Source: JAAYUH01 sp964640995 (GTDB lineage Bacteria; Caldisericota; Caldisericia; B22-G15). Taken from it: a stretch of DNA of 64,000 nt. Each line of letters starts with the position of its first letter. Positions within the stretch are counted from its first letter, which is position 1. The notes below the pieces were generated by a model that was not told where the DNA came from, searched no databases, and was given only the letters and a program-made list of their open reading frames with translations. Positions 1 to 8,543 of this stretch are shown here, one piece after another. The position numbers and the translations under genes were made by a program. The stretch spans positions 124,001 through 188,000 of the forward strand of contig CAZXJJ010000001.1 of the NCBI GenBank assembly GCA_964640995.1, in the 5' to 3' direction.

Positions 1-696
1 AGTTTAGAGATGTCTCCTAAAAAAATATTTGAAAAAGCAAAAGAATTGAATTTAAATATAATTTCAATTACAGACCATAACTCTATATCAAATTCACTTC
101 CTGCATATAATCTTTCAAAAAAATATGAAATAGATTATCTATTCGGAATGGAGGTACAAACTGCCGAAGAGATACATGTTTTAGTTTATTTTGATAATTT
201 TAATAATTTATATGATTTATGGAAAATAGTATACGAGAAATTACCAGATATAAAAAATAATCCCGATATTTTTGGAGATCAAGTTATTGTTGATGAGGAT
301 GAAAACATTATCGGATATGAAGATAAGTTATTATTAAATTCTTCTCAAATCTCCTTGGGTGAACTTTTTAATCTTGTAAAAGAAAGAGATGGAATTTTTA
401 TACCTGCACATATTGATAGAGAAACATTTAGTATTGTTTCACAGATTGGCTTTATTCCTGAAAATATTGATGTAAAATATTTAGAAATTTCATATATAAA
501 AGATAAAGAAGAATTTTTATCTGATTTTCCATATTATAATAAGTTTGAATTTGTTTCATTTTCAGATGCTCATTTTTTAGAAGATATTGGTAGAAGTATA
601 ACTATTTTTACATGTGTATCTAAAAATGAAACAATACTTAAAACAATTTTCAATAAAGAAAATAAAATATCAATCTTAAGGAGGTTTAAATGTTAA
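1..696 (+). CDS. PHP domain metallo-phosphoesterase-like protein, 5'-truncated by the window edge
   Basis: The reading frame is open from base 1 and starts upstream of the window. The residues before the first ATG (S-L-E at 1-9) match the stretch that follows the N-terminal HxH motif in PHP proteins, so ATG at 10 is internal. Visible PHP elements are ITDHNS near the N-terminus, PAHID in the middle and FSDAH near the C-terminus, which supply metal ligands. PHP proteins are phosphoesterases or nucleases; the substrate here is unknown. The gene overlaps the NuoE-like gene by 7 bases, and its last codons contain that gene's AAGGAGG ribosome binding site. From memory, a PHP gene is a usual companion of NuoE/HATPase/NuoF clusters in anaerobes. 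Confidence 0.8.
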   Translation, partial: SLEMSPKKIFEKAKELNLNIISITDHNSISNSLPAYNLSKKYEIDYLFGMEVQTAEEIHVLVYFDNFNNLYDLWKIVYEKLPDIKNNPDIFGDQVIVDEDENIIGYEDKLLLNSSQISLGELFNLVKERDGIFIPAHIDRETFSIVSQIGFIPENIDVKYLEISYIKDKEEFLSDFPYYNKFEFVSFSDAHFLEDIGRSITIFTCVSKNETILKTIFNKENKISILRRFKC

Positions 697-1208
697 AAAC
701 TCTTCACATTCCAGATAATAAGGAGTATAGAGAATTAAAAGAGTACATTAATTCTCTAAAAGGGAAAAAAGGCGCAATTCTTTTTGTACTTTATAAAGCA
801 CAAGAACTCTTTGGTTACTTACCTTATGAAGTTCAAGCATTCATTTCAAAGGAAATGAAAATTCCTCTCTCTCAAATTTATGGTGTCATAACCTTTTATC
901 ATTTTTTTAGAACTCAACCTATTGGTAAGCACTTAATAAATATATGCCTTGGAACTGCTTGTTATGTAAAAGGATCAGAAGATGTTTTAAAAGCGCTTTC
1001 TAAAGAATTAAATATTAAAACAGGAGAAACAACCAGTGATGGATTATTCACTCTAACAACATCAAGATGTTTTGGTGCATGTGGGTTAGCTCCTGTTATG
1101 TCAATTGGTACAAATATTTATGGTAGATTAAATGCACAAAAAGCTATAAATGTAATAAGAGAAATAAGAGCGAAAGAATTAGAGAAAAATAAAATAGAAA
1201 ATGGATGA
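690..1208 (+). CDS. nuoE: NuoE/HydC-like [2Fe-2S] thioredoxin-fold subunit
   Basis: 172 residues, the usual length for the 24-kDa NADH dehydrogenase or hydrogenase gamma subunit. An N-terminal helical bundle is followed by a thioredoxin-like ferredoxin fold with all four cluster ligands: C86 and C91 (CLGTAC) and C127 and C131 (CFGAC). The protein passes electrons between the flavin subunit and partner clusters in NADH-linked hydrogenases, formate dehydrogenases and bifurcating transhydrogenases. The ATG at 690 is set by AAGGAGG at 678-684. It overlaps the next gene by 8 bases, so the two are translationally coupled. It should dock on the NuoF-like subunit encoded at 2110. Confidence 0.9.
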   Translation: MLKTLHIPDNKEYRELKEYINSLKGKKGAILFVLYKAQELFGYLPYEVQAFISKEMKIPLSQIYGVITFYHFFRTQPIGKHLINICLGTACYVKGSEDVLKALSKELNIKTGETTSDGLFTLTTSRCFGACGLAPVMSIGTNIYGRLNAQKAINVIREIRAKELEKNKIENG

Positions 1209-1725
1209 ACTTTCATTGCATATTTTAGATATTGTTCATAATTCTGTATCCGCAGGAGCAAAAAATATTGAAATAAAAATTGTTGACGATGATAAAGAAG
1301 ATATAATATCATTTGAAATAATAGATGATGGAAGAGGAATGGATGAAGAGACATTAAAAAAAGTAGTAGATCCATTTTTTACTACAAGAAATAAAAAAGT
1401 TGGTTTAGGAATTCCATTATTAAAACAACTTGCTGAGTCTACTGGTGGATTTTTTGAAATTAAAAGTAAAAAGGGCGAAGGCACAAAAGTTAAGTTGTCA
1501 TTGACAAAATCTAATCCAGATGTTCCACCTTTAGGAAATTTAAAAGATACTATTTTAAGTTTATTGTTTATAGAAGATTCAAATGTAAAAATTACATATA
1601 TTAAAAACAATATTGAAAAGAACATTGAATCAAATAAAATAAAAGAAATAATAGGCGAAGCACCAATGTCTCATCCTGAGATTATAAAATTTTTAAAAAA
1701 TTATATTAATTCTGAATTTAATTAA
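1201..1725 (+). CDS. HATPase_c (GHKL) ATP-binding protein of the hydrogenase-type operon
   Basis: 174 residues forming a stand-alone GHKL ATPase. The N-box lies around VHNSVSAGA, G1 is DDGRGMD, and the F/G2 boxes are DPFFTT and GLGIPLLKQ. There is no histidine-phosphotransfer domain, so this is not a complete sensor kinase; it resembles anti-sigma-type or chaperone-type GHKL proteins. The C-terminal ~50 residues (IIGEAPMSHPEIIKF) are not part of the ATPase core. ATP-binding genes of this kind commonly sit between nuoE-like and nuoF-like genes in clostridial and thermophile clusters; their role is not established. It overlaps the upstream gene by 8 bases. Confidence 0.75.
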   Translation: MDELSLHILDIVHNSVSAGAKNIEIKIVDDDKEDIISFEIIDDGRGMDEETLKKVVDPFFTTRNKKVGLGIPLLKQLAESTGGFFEIKSKKGEGTKVKLSLTKSNPDVPPLGNLKDTILSLLFIEDSNVKITYIKNNIEKNIESNKIKEIIGEAPMSHPEIIKFLKNYINSEFN

Positions 1726-1737
1726 AGGAGGTTTAAA

Positions 1738-2100
1738 TTGAAACTTGAGGATTTAAGAAAAATAAGAGAGAAAGCTTTTAATGAAATGAGATTAAGAGAA
1801 GAAAAAGCGAGAATTAAAATTATCGTTGAAATGGGAACAACCGGCATTTCTTCAGGCGCAAGAGAGGTTTTAAAGACATTTCTTGAGGAAATAGAAAAAA
1901 GAAATTTGAAAGATGTTATTGTAACACAAACTGGTGAGAAAGGCTTGATAACACATCAACCAATAGTTATTGTTGAAGAATCAGGAAAACCACGAGTTAT
2001 ATATGGCGATGTAAATGTTGATATAGCAAAAAGAATTGTTGAGGAACATATAATAAAAGGTAATCCCATTTTAGAGTATATTATTCAGATACATAAATAG
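1738..2100 (+). CDS. Thioredoxin-like ferredoxin-fold protein lacking all cluster cysteines
   Basis: 120 residues. Length, position between the HATPase and NuoF genes, and motifs match the small (2Fe-2S) ferredoxin-domain protein of NuoEF clusters. That family normally reads GTCGIAAGA and TGCIGLC; here the equivalents are GTTGISSGA (cysteine replaced by T35) and TGEKGLI. The protein contains no cysteine at all, so it cannot hold the usual cluster. The fold is probably kept, suggesting a structural or regulatory role. The start is TTG at 1738, chosen because AAAGGAGG lies at 1724-1731 and translation begins KLEDLRKIR. The gap to the NuoF-like gene is 9 bases. Confidence 0.75.
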   Translation: MKLEDLRKIREKAFNEMRLREEKARIKIIVEMGTTGISSGAREVLKTFLEEIEKRNLKDVIVTQTGEKGLITHQPIVIVEESGKPRVIYGDVNVDIAKRIVEEHIIKGNPILEYIIQIHK

Positions 2101-2109
2101 GAGGATAAT

Positions 2110-5100
2110 ATGCCAAAAAGATTGGATATTGTAATCTGTGGTGGCACAAATTGCACTTCCTCAAATAGTATAGTTATAAAAGAAAAAATAGAAGAAGAGT
2201 TAGAAAGATATAATTTAAAAGGAGAGGTTAACGTCGTAATTTCGGGATGCATGGGATTATGCCAACTTGGACCAAATATAGTTGTATATCCTGATGAAGT
2301 TCGTTATATAAGAGTAAAGGAAGACGATGTCAAAGAATTAGTTGAAACACATTTTTTGAAAGGAAGAATTGTTAAAAGATTACAATGGGAACCTCCAAAT
2401 GTAGAAAAATTTTATAAAAAACAACAAAAAATAATAACTACAAATTGTGGAAAGATTGATCCAGAAAATATAGAAGAATACATTGCTGTAGGTGGATATG
2501 AAGCATTGGCGAAAGTTTTAACAGAGATGACACCAGAACAAGTGATCGATGAAATTACTAAATCAGGCCTAATTGGTAGAGGTGGCGCTGGCTTTCCAAC
2601 AGGTCTTAAATGGAAATTTGCTAGAGAGGCAAAAGGTAGTGAGAAATATGTAGTTTGTAATGCTGATGAAGGAGACCCAGGTGCTTTTAAAGATAGAGCA
2701 ATTCTTGAAGGTGATCCTCATTGTGTAATTGAAGCGATGGCAATTGCTGGATATGTTATAGGTGCTGAAACTGGTTTTATTTATGTAAGAGCAGAATACC
2801 CACTTGCTATTAATAGATTAACAATTGCATTAGAGCAGGCGAGACAGTATGGATTACTAGGAAAAAACATTCTTGGAACAGGATTTAATTTTGATATTGA
2901 ATTAAGGATGGGAGCAGGTGCTTTTGTTGCAGGAGAAGAAACAGCACTTATATCTTCGATTGAAGGTAAAAGAGGTATGCCAAAACAGAAACCACCTTAT
3001 CCAGCGCAAAAAGGTCTCTGGGGACAACCAACACTCATTAACAATGTTGAGACACTTGCGAATATAAGACATATTATTCTAAATGGTGGTGAAACATATG
3101 GTTCTATGGGAACAGAAAACAGTAAGGGAACAAAACTCTTTTGTCTAACAGGTAAAGTAAAAAATACTGGTTTAATAGAAATACCCTTTGGATTGACACT
3201 CGGTGAAATAGTTTTTGATATTGGTGATGGAATTCCAAATAACAAAAAATTTAAAGCAATTCAAATGGGAGGACCATCTGGTGGTTATATTACTTGTGAA
3301 TATTTAAACACACCAATGGATTATAAAGAGATAGAAAAACTTGGTGCTATTATTGGTTCTGCTGGCATGATAGTCCTTGATGAAAATAACTGTATGGTTG
3401 ATATGGCTAAATTCTTTGTTGATTTTACATTAAGTGAATCTTGTGGAAAATGTACACCATGTAGAGTTGGATTAATAAGAATGAAAGAAATATTAAATAA
3501 AATAACAAAAGGTTATGGTGAATTAGAAGATCTTGATGAACTTGAAAGATTGGCAGCAACTATAAAAGCAACTTCTCTTTGTGCTCTAGGTGGCACAGCA
3601 CCAAATCCAGTTCTTACTGGTCTTAAATATTTTAGAGATGAATTTCTTGAACATATAATCGATAAAAAGTGTAGAGCTGGTGTTTGTGCTTCACTATTTT
3701 ATGCTCCTTGTGTAAATGCATGCCCTTCAGAAGTTGATGTGCCTCGTTATCTTGCTTATATGGGAGAAGGTAAACTTAAAGATGCATATCTTGTACATAT
3801 GGAAAATAATCCATTTCCAAGTGTTTGTGCGAGAGTTTGTCCAGCATTCTGTGAGGGACCATGTGAGAGAGGAAAATTTGATGAGCCTATTGCAATAAGA
3901 GAGGTTAAGAGATTGTTTTCAGATTGGGCCAATGAAGTAGATTTTCAATTCCCTCCTCCAGAAAATCCGAAAAGGGAAAAAGTTGCAATAATAGGTTCAG
4001 GACCAGCAGGTTTAAGTTGTGCATTTTATTTGACAAGATTAGGGTATAAACCAACTGTGTTTGAGGCATTACCCTTCCCTGGTGGAATGATGATGTATGG
4101 TATTCCTGATTATCGTTTGCCTAAAGATATTCTTAAAAAAGAAATAGATAGAATAATAAACGCTGGTGTTGAACTTGTTTTAAATAGTGAAATAAAGAGT
4201 ATATCTGAACTTAAAGAAAAAGGATTTGACGCGATTTTTATTGCAGTTGGAGCACATGAATCTCAGAAAATGGGAGTAAAAAGAGAGGATTTGAATGGAG
4301 TTATTGGCGGTGTTGAATTTTTAAGACAAATAACTATTGATAAAAACTTTGATATAAAAGATAAAAATGTTGTTGTAGTTGGCGGTGGTTCAACAGCAAT
4401 GGATGCAGCAAGAGTTGCATTAAGACTTGGAGCTAAAAGTGTTAAAGTTATTTATAGAAGAACAAAAGATGAAATGCCAGCACAGAAAATTGAGGTTAAT
4501 GAAGCTGAAGAAGAAGGTATAGAGTTTCTCTTTCTAACCAATCCAGTTGAATTTATTGGAGAAAATAAAGTTAAAAAGATTAAATGTATTAGAATGGAAT
4601 TTAAAGGTTTTGATAAAAGTGGTAGAAGAAGACCTGTTCCAATAGAAGGTTCAGAATTCGAAATTGATGCAGATTTAGTTCTTTTGTGCTTAGGACAAAG
4701 ACCAGTAACATCAAAATTTAAAGATGAGATTGATATAAATAATGATGGAACAATTAAGGTAGATAATAGAACACTTAAAACATCTTTAGATTATGTTTTT
4801 GCAGGAGGAGATGCAGTTCTTGGTCCTTCAACTATTATAGAATCAGTATCACAAGGTAGAAAAGCTGCTATTGAAATTGATAAATATTTTGGATATGATG
4901 GAGAATTTTCATTCCCTGAAAGAAATGTGGTTGAAACTAATTATGATGAAGAAAAATATTTGAAGTCAATAAGTAGAAAAAATCCAAGAATAGTTGAAAT
5001 AGAAGAGAGGATTAAATCTTTTATTGAAGTAAATAAAGGTCTTCTTTTAGAAGAGGCAATTGAAGAATCAAGAAGATGCCTTAAGTGTGATAGAGGTAAA

Positions 5101-5145
5101 GAAGTTTATAAAGATGTGATAAAAAAATTAAAAATTAAAGTTTAG
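2110..5145 (+). CDS. nuoF: NuoF-like NADH/FMN subunit fused to a GltD/NfnB-like NAD(P)H:FAD oxidoreductase
   Basis: 1011 residues. In order: an N-terminal thioredoxin-like [2Fe-2S] domain (C10, C15, C47, C51); a 51-kDa NuoF core with the FMN/NADH glycine-rich loop GRGGAGFPTG near 156-165; and a [4Fe-4S] site C445, C448, C451, C491. After residue ~515, where HydB/NuoF proteins often carry two ferredoxin clusters, there is a GltD-type module: an N-terminal cysteine region (C534, C538 in CVNACP; RVCPAFCEGPC), an FAD loop GSGPAG at 629-634, an NAD(P) loop GGGSTA at 758-763, and a C-terminal CLKCD. Two pyridine-nucleotide sites and two flavins on one chain suggest a transhydrogenase or bifurcating enzyme. 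ATG follows AGGAGG at 2099-2104. Confidence 0.88.
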   Translation: MPKRLDIVICGGTNCTSSNSIVIKEKIEEELERYNLKGEVNVVISGCMGLCQLGPNIVVYPDEVRYIRVKEDDVKELVETHFLKGRIVKRLQWEPPNVEKFYKKQQKIITTNCGKIDPENIEEYIAVGGYEALAKVLTEMTPEQVIDEITKSGLIGRGGAGFPTGLKWKFAREAKGSEKYVVCNADEGDPGAFKDRAILEGDPHCVIEAMAIAGYVIGAETGFIYVRAEYPLAINRLTIALEQARQYGLLGKNILGTGFNFDIELRMGAGAFVAGEETALISSIEGKRGMPKQKPPYPAQKGLWGQPTLINNVETLANIRHIILNGGETYGSMGTENSKGTKLFCLTGKVKNTGLIEIPFGLTLGEIVFDIGDGIPNNKKFKAIQMGGPSGGYITCEYLNTPMDYKEIEKLGAIIGSAGMIVLDENNCMVDMAKFFVDFTLSESCGKCTPCRVGLIRMKEILNKITKGYGELEDLDELERLAATIKATSLCALGGTAPNPVLTGLKYFRDEFLEHIIDKKCRAGVCASLFYAPCVNACPSEVDVPRYLAYMGEGKLKDAYLVHMENNPFPSVCARVCPAFCEGPCERGKFDEPIAIREVKRLFSDWANEVDFQFPPPENPKREKVAIIGSGPAGLSCAFYLTRLGYKPTVFEALPFPGGMMMYGIPDYRLPKDILKKEIDRIINAGVELVLNSEIKSISELKEKGFDAIFIAVGAHESQKMGVKREDLNGVIGGVEFLRQITIDKNFDIKDKNVVVVGGGSTAMDAARVALRLGAKSVKVIYRRTKDEMPAQKIEVNEAEEEGIEFLFLTNPVEFIGENKVKKIKCIRMEFKGFDKSGRRRPVPIEGSEFEIDADLVLLCLGQRPVTSKFKDEIDINNDGTIKVDNRTLKTSLDYVFAGGDAVLGPSTIIESVSQGRKAAIEIDKYFGYDGEFSFPERNVVETNYDEEKYLKSISRKNPRIVEIEERIKSFIEVNKGLLLEEAIEESRRCLKCDRGKEVYKDVIKKLKIKV

Positions 5146-5165
5146 AATTAGATTTCAGAGTTATA

Positions 5166-5194
5166 TTGACAAGATTAAAAATAAATTTTAAAAT
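5166..5194 (+). promoter_or_regulatory. Sigma-70-type promoter for the SLH peptide-binding protein
   Basis: TTGACA at 5166-5171 and TAAAAT at 5189-5194 are separated by 17 bases. The expected start near 5201 leaves a ~70-base leader ending in AAAGGAGGG before ATG 5270. A second AGGAGGTGA-like purine run near 5209-5217 has no start codon at usable spacing. Confidence 0.75.
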
Positions 5195-5269
5195 TTAAAA
5201 GAAAAAAGGGAGGTGAGAAGATATTTTAAAAAACTTTAAAAATCAAAAACCTTACAAAGGAGGGTTTAG

Positions 5270-7474
5270 ATGTTAAAAAAGATTTTGGCAGTTTTATTAG
5301 TACTGCTACTTTTGGTTGGTTTTGGTGCATGGGGTAAAGTTTTTTCACAAGCAAAATTCCCCGATGTACCAAGTGATTATTGGGCTTATGACCAGATTGT
5401 AAAACTGGTTGAACTTGGAATTTTAAAAGGTTATCCTGATGGGACTTTTAAACCAGAAAATAACGTAACAAGAGCAGAATTTGCTACAATGGTTGTTTTA
5501 GCGAAGAAATTAACACTTGTTTCTCCTGCAACACCATCATTTAAGGATGTGCCAACAACACACTGGGCATACAAATATGTTGAAACAGCAGTTAGAGCAG
5601 GATATCTTAAGGGTTATCCAGATGGAACATTTGGTCCTTCAAGAACAATTACTCGTGAAGAAATTGCTGCAGTTATGGTTAATGTTAGAGGTCTTGCAGC
5701 AGAAGCAGCAAAAATTACAGAACCAATTGTTTGGGGCAATGACTGGAAACAGATTTCAAATTGGGCAATTGGAGCAGTAACAGTTGCATATAGACCAGAT
5801 GTTCAGGTTTTAACATATAGAAGAGGTGTACTTGTTGCTCCAAAATCGCCTGGAACAAGAGCAGAATGTGCATATGCAATTTACAGAGGAATCATTTCTC
5901 CTCCAACAGAAGGTCAAAGAGTAATTGTTGCACAAACACAGGAGCCAGATGCTCTTGTAACTTTTGCAACATCAATGATGGCTCAGAGAAATATTGCAAT
6001 GCAATATGAAGATGGAATGATTGGTCTATGGCCAGATGGAACTCCATTCCCAAGAATGGCTTTAAATGTTCCAAGTTTAAAGGATGGAACATGGAAAGTT
6101 AATACTGATGGAACAATGGTTACAACATATTACTTGAAAAAAGGTGTAAAGTGGAGCGACGGAACACCTGTAAATTATAAAGCAGATGTTGAATATTCTG
6201 TTTATGAAATTTATCTCTCTGGAAAAGTTGCTCAAATTCCAACAACAGACCCATATGATAAGATTACAAAGATTGAATGGCCAGATCCATATACAATGGT
6301 TGTATATTGGAAAGAAAAAACTCCATATGCAAATTTAGGCCTTCCAATTTATCCATCCCATATTTATTCAAAGATACCAACAGAACAACTCACTGCATCA
6401 GAAGCAGTAAAGAAACCAGTTCATGCTGGTCCATATAGAATTAAAGCATGGGTTGAAGGTGCATATATAACTCTTGAACCTAACCCATATTGGTTTGGTT
6501 GGGCTGGTTCAAAGCCACTCATTAAGGAATTTCAATATAAGTGGTTTCCAGATACAAACACTCTTATGATGAATATTATTTCTGGTGCAGTTGACGTTTC
6601 TCTTATTGGACTTGGTGCAACAGAAGCAGAAAACGCGAAGAGAGCTGCAAAGAATGTTAAATTCCAATATATTCCATCAACATTTTGGGAGCATCTTGAT
6701 TTAAATTGTACCGATCCAATTTTAAGTGATGTAAGAGTTAGAAAGGCAATTCTTCTTGCGATAGACAGAGCAGAAATTGTTAGAAAGGTTCACAGAAATG
6801 CAAGAAATATTTCAAGAAATATATTCTTCTTAGATGTTGACTTAACTAAACCAATTCATCTTGTCCCAGATTATAATCCAAAAGAGGCAGCAAGATTACT
6901 TGATGAAGCAGGATGGAGACTTGGCGCAGATGGATATAGATATAAAGATGGAAAGAAGCTAACTCTTGAACTTTCTACAACTACAAGGCAGGATAGAAAA
7001 GATCAGGCAACTATAATCCAAAAGAATTTAAAAGATATTGGAATTGAATTATCACTTAAATTCCTTGCTTCATCATACTTCTTTGGAACATATACAACAC
7101 GTAGAATGTTCCAAATAGCAATGTTTGCTTGGGGTGGTGATCCACTCGATCCAGGTGGATATACCATATTCCATTCATCACAAATTCCAACTGAAGAGAA
7201 TAACTGGCAAGGACAAAATTATACAGGTATCTCTGATCCGGAATTAGATGAAGCAATTAGGACAGCAACAACTGAGATTGACCCAGAAATAAGAAAGAAA
7301 GCATACCAAAAAGCACAAGAAAGAATCACAGCACTTGTTCCACAAGTACCTCTAAACTGGTGGACAGATATCTACACACCAAAAGCAAATCTTGCAATGG
7401 CAGGATTTGATTATTCAATTTCATCATCAATCGGTTATACATATAACTCAGAACTCTGGTATTGGGAGAAGTAG
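5270..7474 (+). CDS. SLH-anchored family 5 extracellular peptide-binding protein
   Basis: 734 residues. A signal peptide of about 27 residues is followed by two clear S-layer homology domains: PDVPSDYWAY with GYPDGTFKPENNVTRAEF at about 28-75, and KDVPTTHWAY with GYPDGTFGPSRTITREE at about 90-138. A degenerate third lies at about 150-210. The rest (about 215-734) is an SBP_bac_5 dipeptide/oligopeptide-binding domain with family features such as WSDGTPV and the Asp/Trp-rich C-terminus. The SLH part should fix the receptor to the cell wall instead of a lipid anchor; no lipobox is seen. It is followed by a terminator and then matching permease and ATPase genes, so it feeds that transporter. The start is set by AAAGGAGGG. 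Confidence 0.92.
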   Translation: MLKKILAVLLVLLLLVGFGAWGKVFSQAKFPDVPSDYWAYDQIVKLVELGILKGYPDGTFKPENNVTRAEFATMVVLAKKLTLVSPATPSFKDVPTTHWAYKYVETAVRAGYLKGYPDGTFGPSRTITREEIAAVMVNVRGLAAEAAKITEPIVWGNDWKQISNWAIGAVTVAYRPDVQVLTYRRGVLVAPKSPGTRAECAYAIYRGIISPPTEGQRVIVAQTQEPDALVTFATSMMAQRNIAMQYEDGMIGLWPDGTPFPRMALNVPSLKDGTWKVNTDGTMVTTYYLKKGVKWSDGTPVNYKADVEYSVYEIYLSGKVAQIPTTDPYDKITKIEWPDPYTMVVYWKEKTPYANLGLPIYPSHIYSKIPTEQLTASEAVKKPVHAGPYRIKAWVEGAYITLEPNPYWFGWAGSKPLIKEFQYKWFPDTNTLMMNIISGAVDVSLIGLGATEAENAKRAAKNVKFQYIPSTFWEHLDLNCTDPILSDVRVRKAILLAIDRAEIVRKVHRNARNISRNIFFLDVDLTKPIHLVPDYNPKEAARLLDEAGWRLGADGYRYKDGKKLTLELSTTTRQDRKDQATIIQKNLKDIGIELSLKFLASSYFFGTYTTRRMFQIAMFAWGGDPLDPGGYTIFHSSQIPTEENNWQGQNYTGISDPELDEAIRTATTEIDPEIRKKAYQKAQERITALVPQVPLNWWTDIYTPKANLAMAGFDYSISSSIGYTYNSELWYWEK

Positions 7475-7504
7475 TTAGATTTATTAATAATTAATTTTTG
7501 TTTA

Positions 7505-7536
7505 ATTCCCCCAGACATTTCTCTGGGGGAATTTTT
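7505..7536 (+). terminator. Intrinsic terminator between the binding protein and permease genes
   Basis: An 11-bp perfect stem (ATTCCCCCAGA / TCTGGGGGAAT) with a 6-base loop is followed by a short T run. Its position after the binding-protein gene fits partial termination, so that receptor mRNA exceeds transporter mRNA. Confidence 0.85.
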
Positions 7537-7556
7537 ACAAAGAGGAGGATAAAACT

Positions 7557-8525
7557 TTGAGGAATTTTATTATCAGAAGAATCTTACAAATGATACCTCT
7601 TGCAATAGGGGTTGCTTTAGTTACTTTTTTAGTTTTAAATATGGTTGGTGACCCTTTTGCTCAATATGCTCTCAACCCAAGAATTAGACCTGAAGATATT
7701 GCCAGAATGAGACATGCTTGGGGATTTGATCTTCCAATTCACTTAAGATTTTTCAAATGGTTTTGGTCAATGATAACTGGAAATTGGGGAGTTTCAATAT
7801 TTACAGGTGGAAGACCAGTTTCAGAATTAATTAAAAATGCTCTCTCTTGGACATTAAAATTTTCTGTTGCCTCATTTATTTTATCTTTTGTTATTGCGGT
7901 TCCAATTGGTATATATTCTGCGCTTCATCAATATAGTTTCTTTGACTACCTTTTTACAGGTTTTGCCTTCTTTGGAATGTCAATGCCAACTTTTTGGTTT
8001 TCATTTATCCTTCTTATGATTTTCGGTGTAAAACTTGGATGGCTTCCAATTGGTGGAGTAATGACTCCTGGATTAGAAACAGCACCCTTCTGGGTAAGGT
8101 TTTTCGACCAATTGAAATATTTTATTCTACCTGTAATTATGCTTTCTCTATATAGTATGGGATCATGGATGAGATACGCAAGAAGTTCTATGCTTGAAGT
8201 AGTGAGACAAGATTATGTTAGAACTGCAAGAGCAAAAGGTTTACCAGAAAGATCGGTAATTTATAAACATGCATTAAGAAATGCATTAATTCCAATCATT
8301 ACTCTTCTTGGAATTGCGCTTCCAGGAATTATATCAGGTGCTATGATAACAGAAACTGTATTTGGAATTCCAGGCATGGGTAGATTAACCCTAAACGCAA
8401 TGTTAAACAACGATTATCCTCTTGCTATGATTACTTTGCTTCTCCAGTCTTATTTATTAATTATTGGCAATCTTGTTGCAGATATTTTATATGCAGTTGT
8501 TGACCCAAGAATAAAATATGCATAA
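7557..8525 (+). CDS. Peptide ABC transporter permease, DppB/OppB type
   Basis: 322 residues with six predicted membrane segments. The family N-terminus (IIRRILQMIPLAIGV) is followed by the conserved GDPF and the cytoplasmic EAA-type loop (DYVRTARAKGLPERSVIYKHALRNA spans the ATPase-contact region). The start is TTG at 7557 after AGAGGAGG at 7540-7547; no ATG lies at a better distance. It forms the channel with the DppC-type permease encoded 18 bases downstream. It lies behind the 7505-7536 terminator, so transcription depends on read-through or an unrecognised promoter. Confidence 0.9.
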   Translation: MRNFIIRRILQMIPLAIGVALVTFLVLNMVGDPFAQYALNPRIRPEDIARMRHAWGFDLPIHLRFFKWFWSMITGNWGVSIFTGGRPVSELIKNALSWTLKFSVASFILSFVIAVPIGIYSALHQYSFFDYLFTGFAFFGMSMPTFWFSFILLMIFGVKLGWLPIGGVMTPGLETAPFWVRFFDQLKYFILPVIMLSLYSMGSWMRYARSSMLEVVRQDYVRTARAKGLPERSVIYKHALRNALIPIITLLGIALPGIISGAMITETVFGIPGMGRLTLNAMLNNDYPLAMITLLLQSYLLIIGNLVADILYAVVDPRIKYA

Positions 8526-8543
8526 ATAAAGAGAGGTGCGAAT

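Noticed and set aside
3716..3898. Open frame inside the NuoF-GltD gene
   Set aside because: It lies in another frame of a strongly conserved coding region and has no ribosome binding site or family match.
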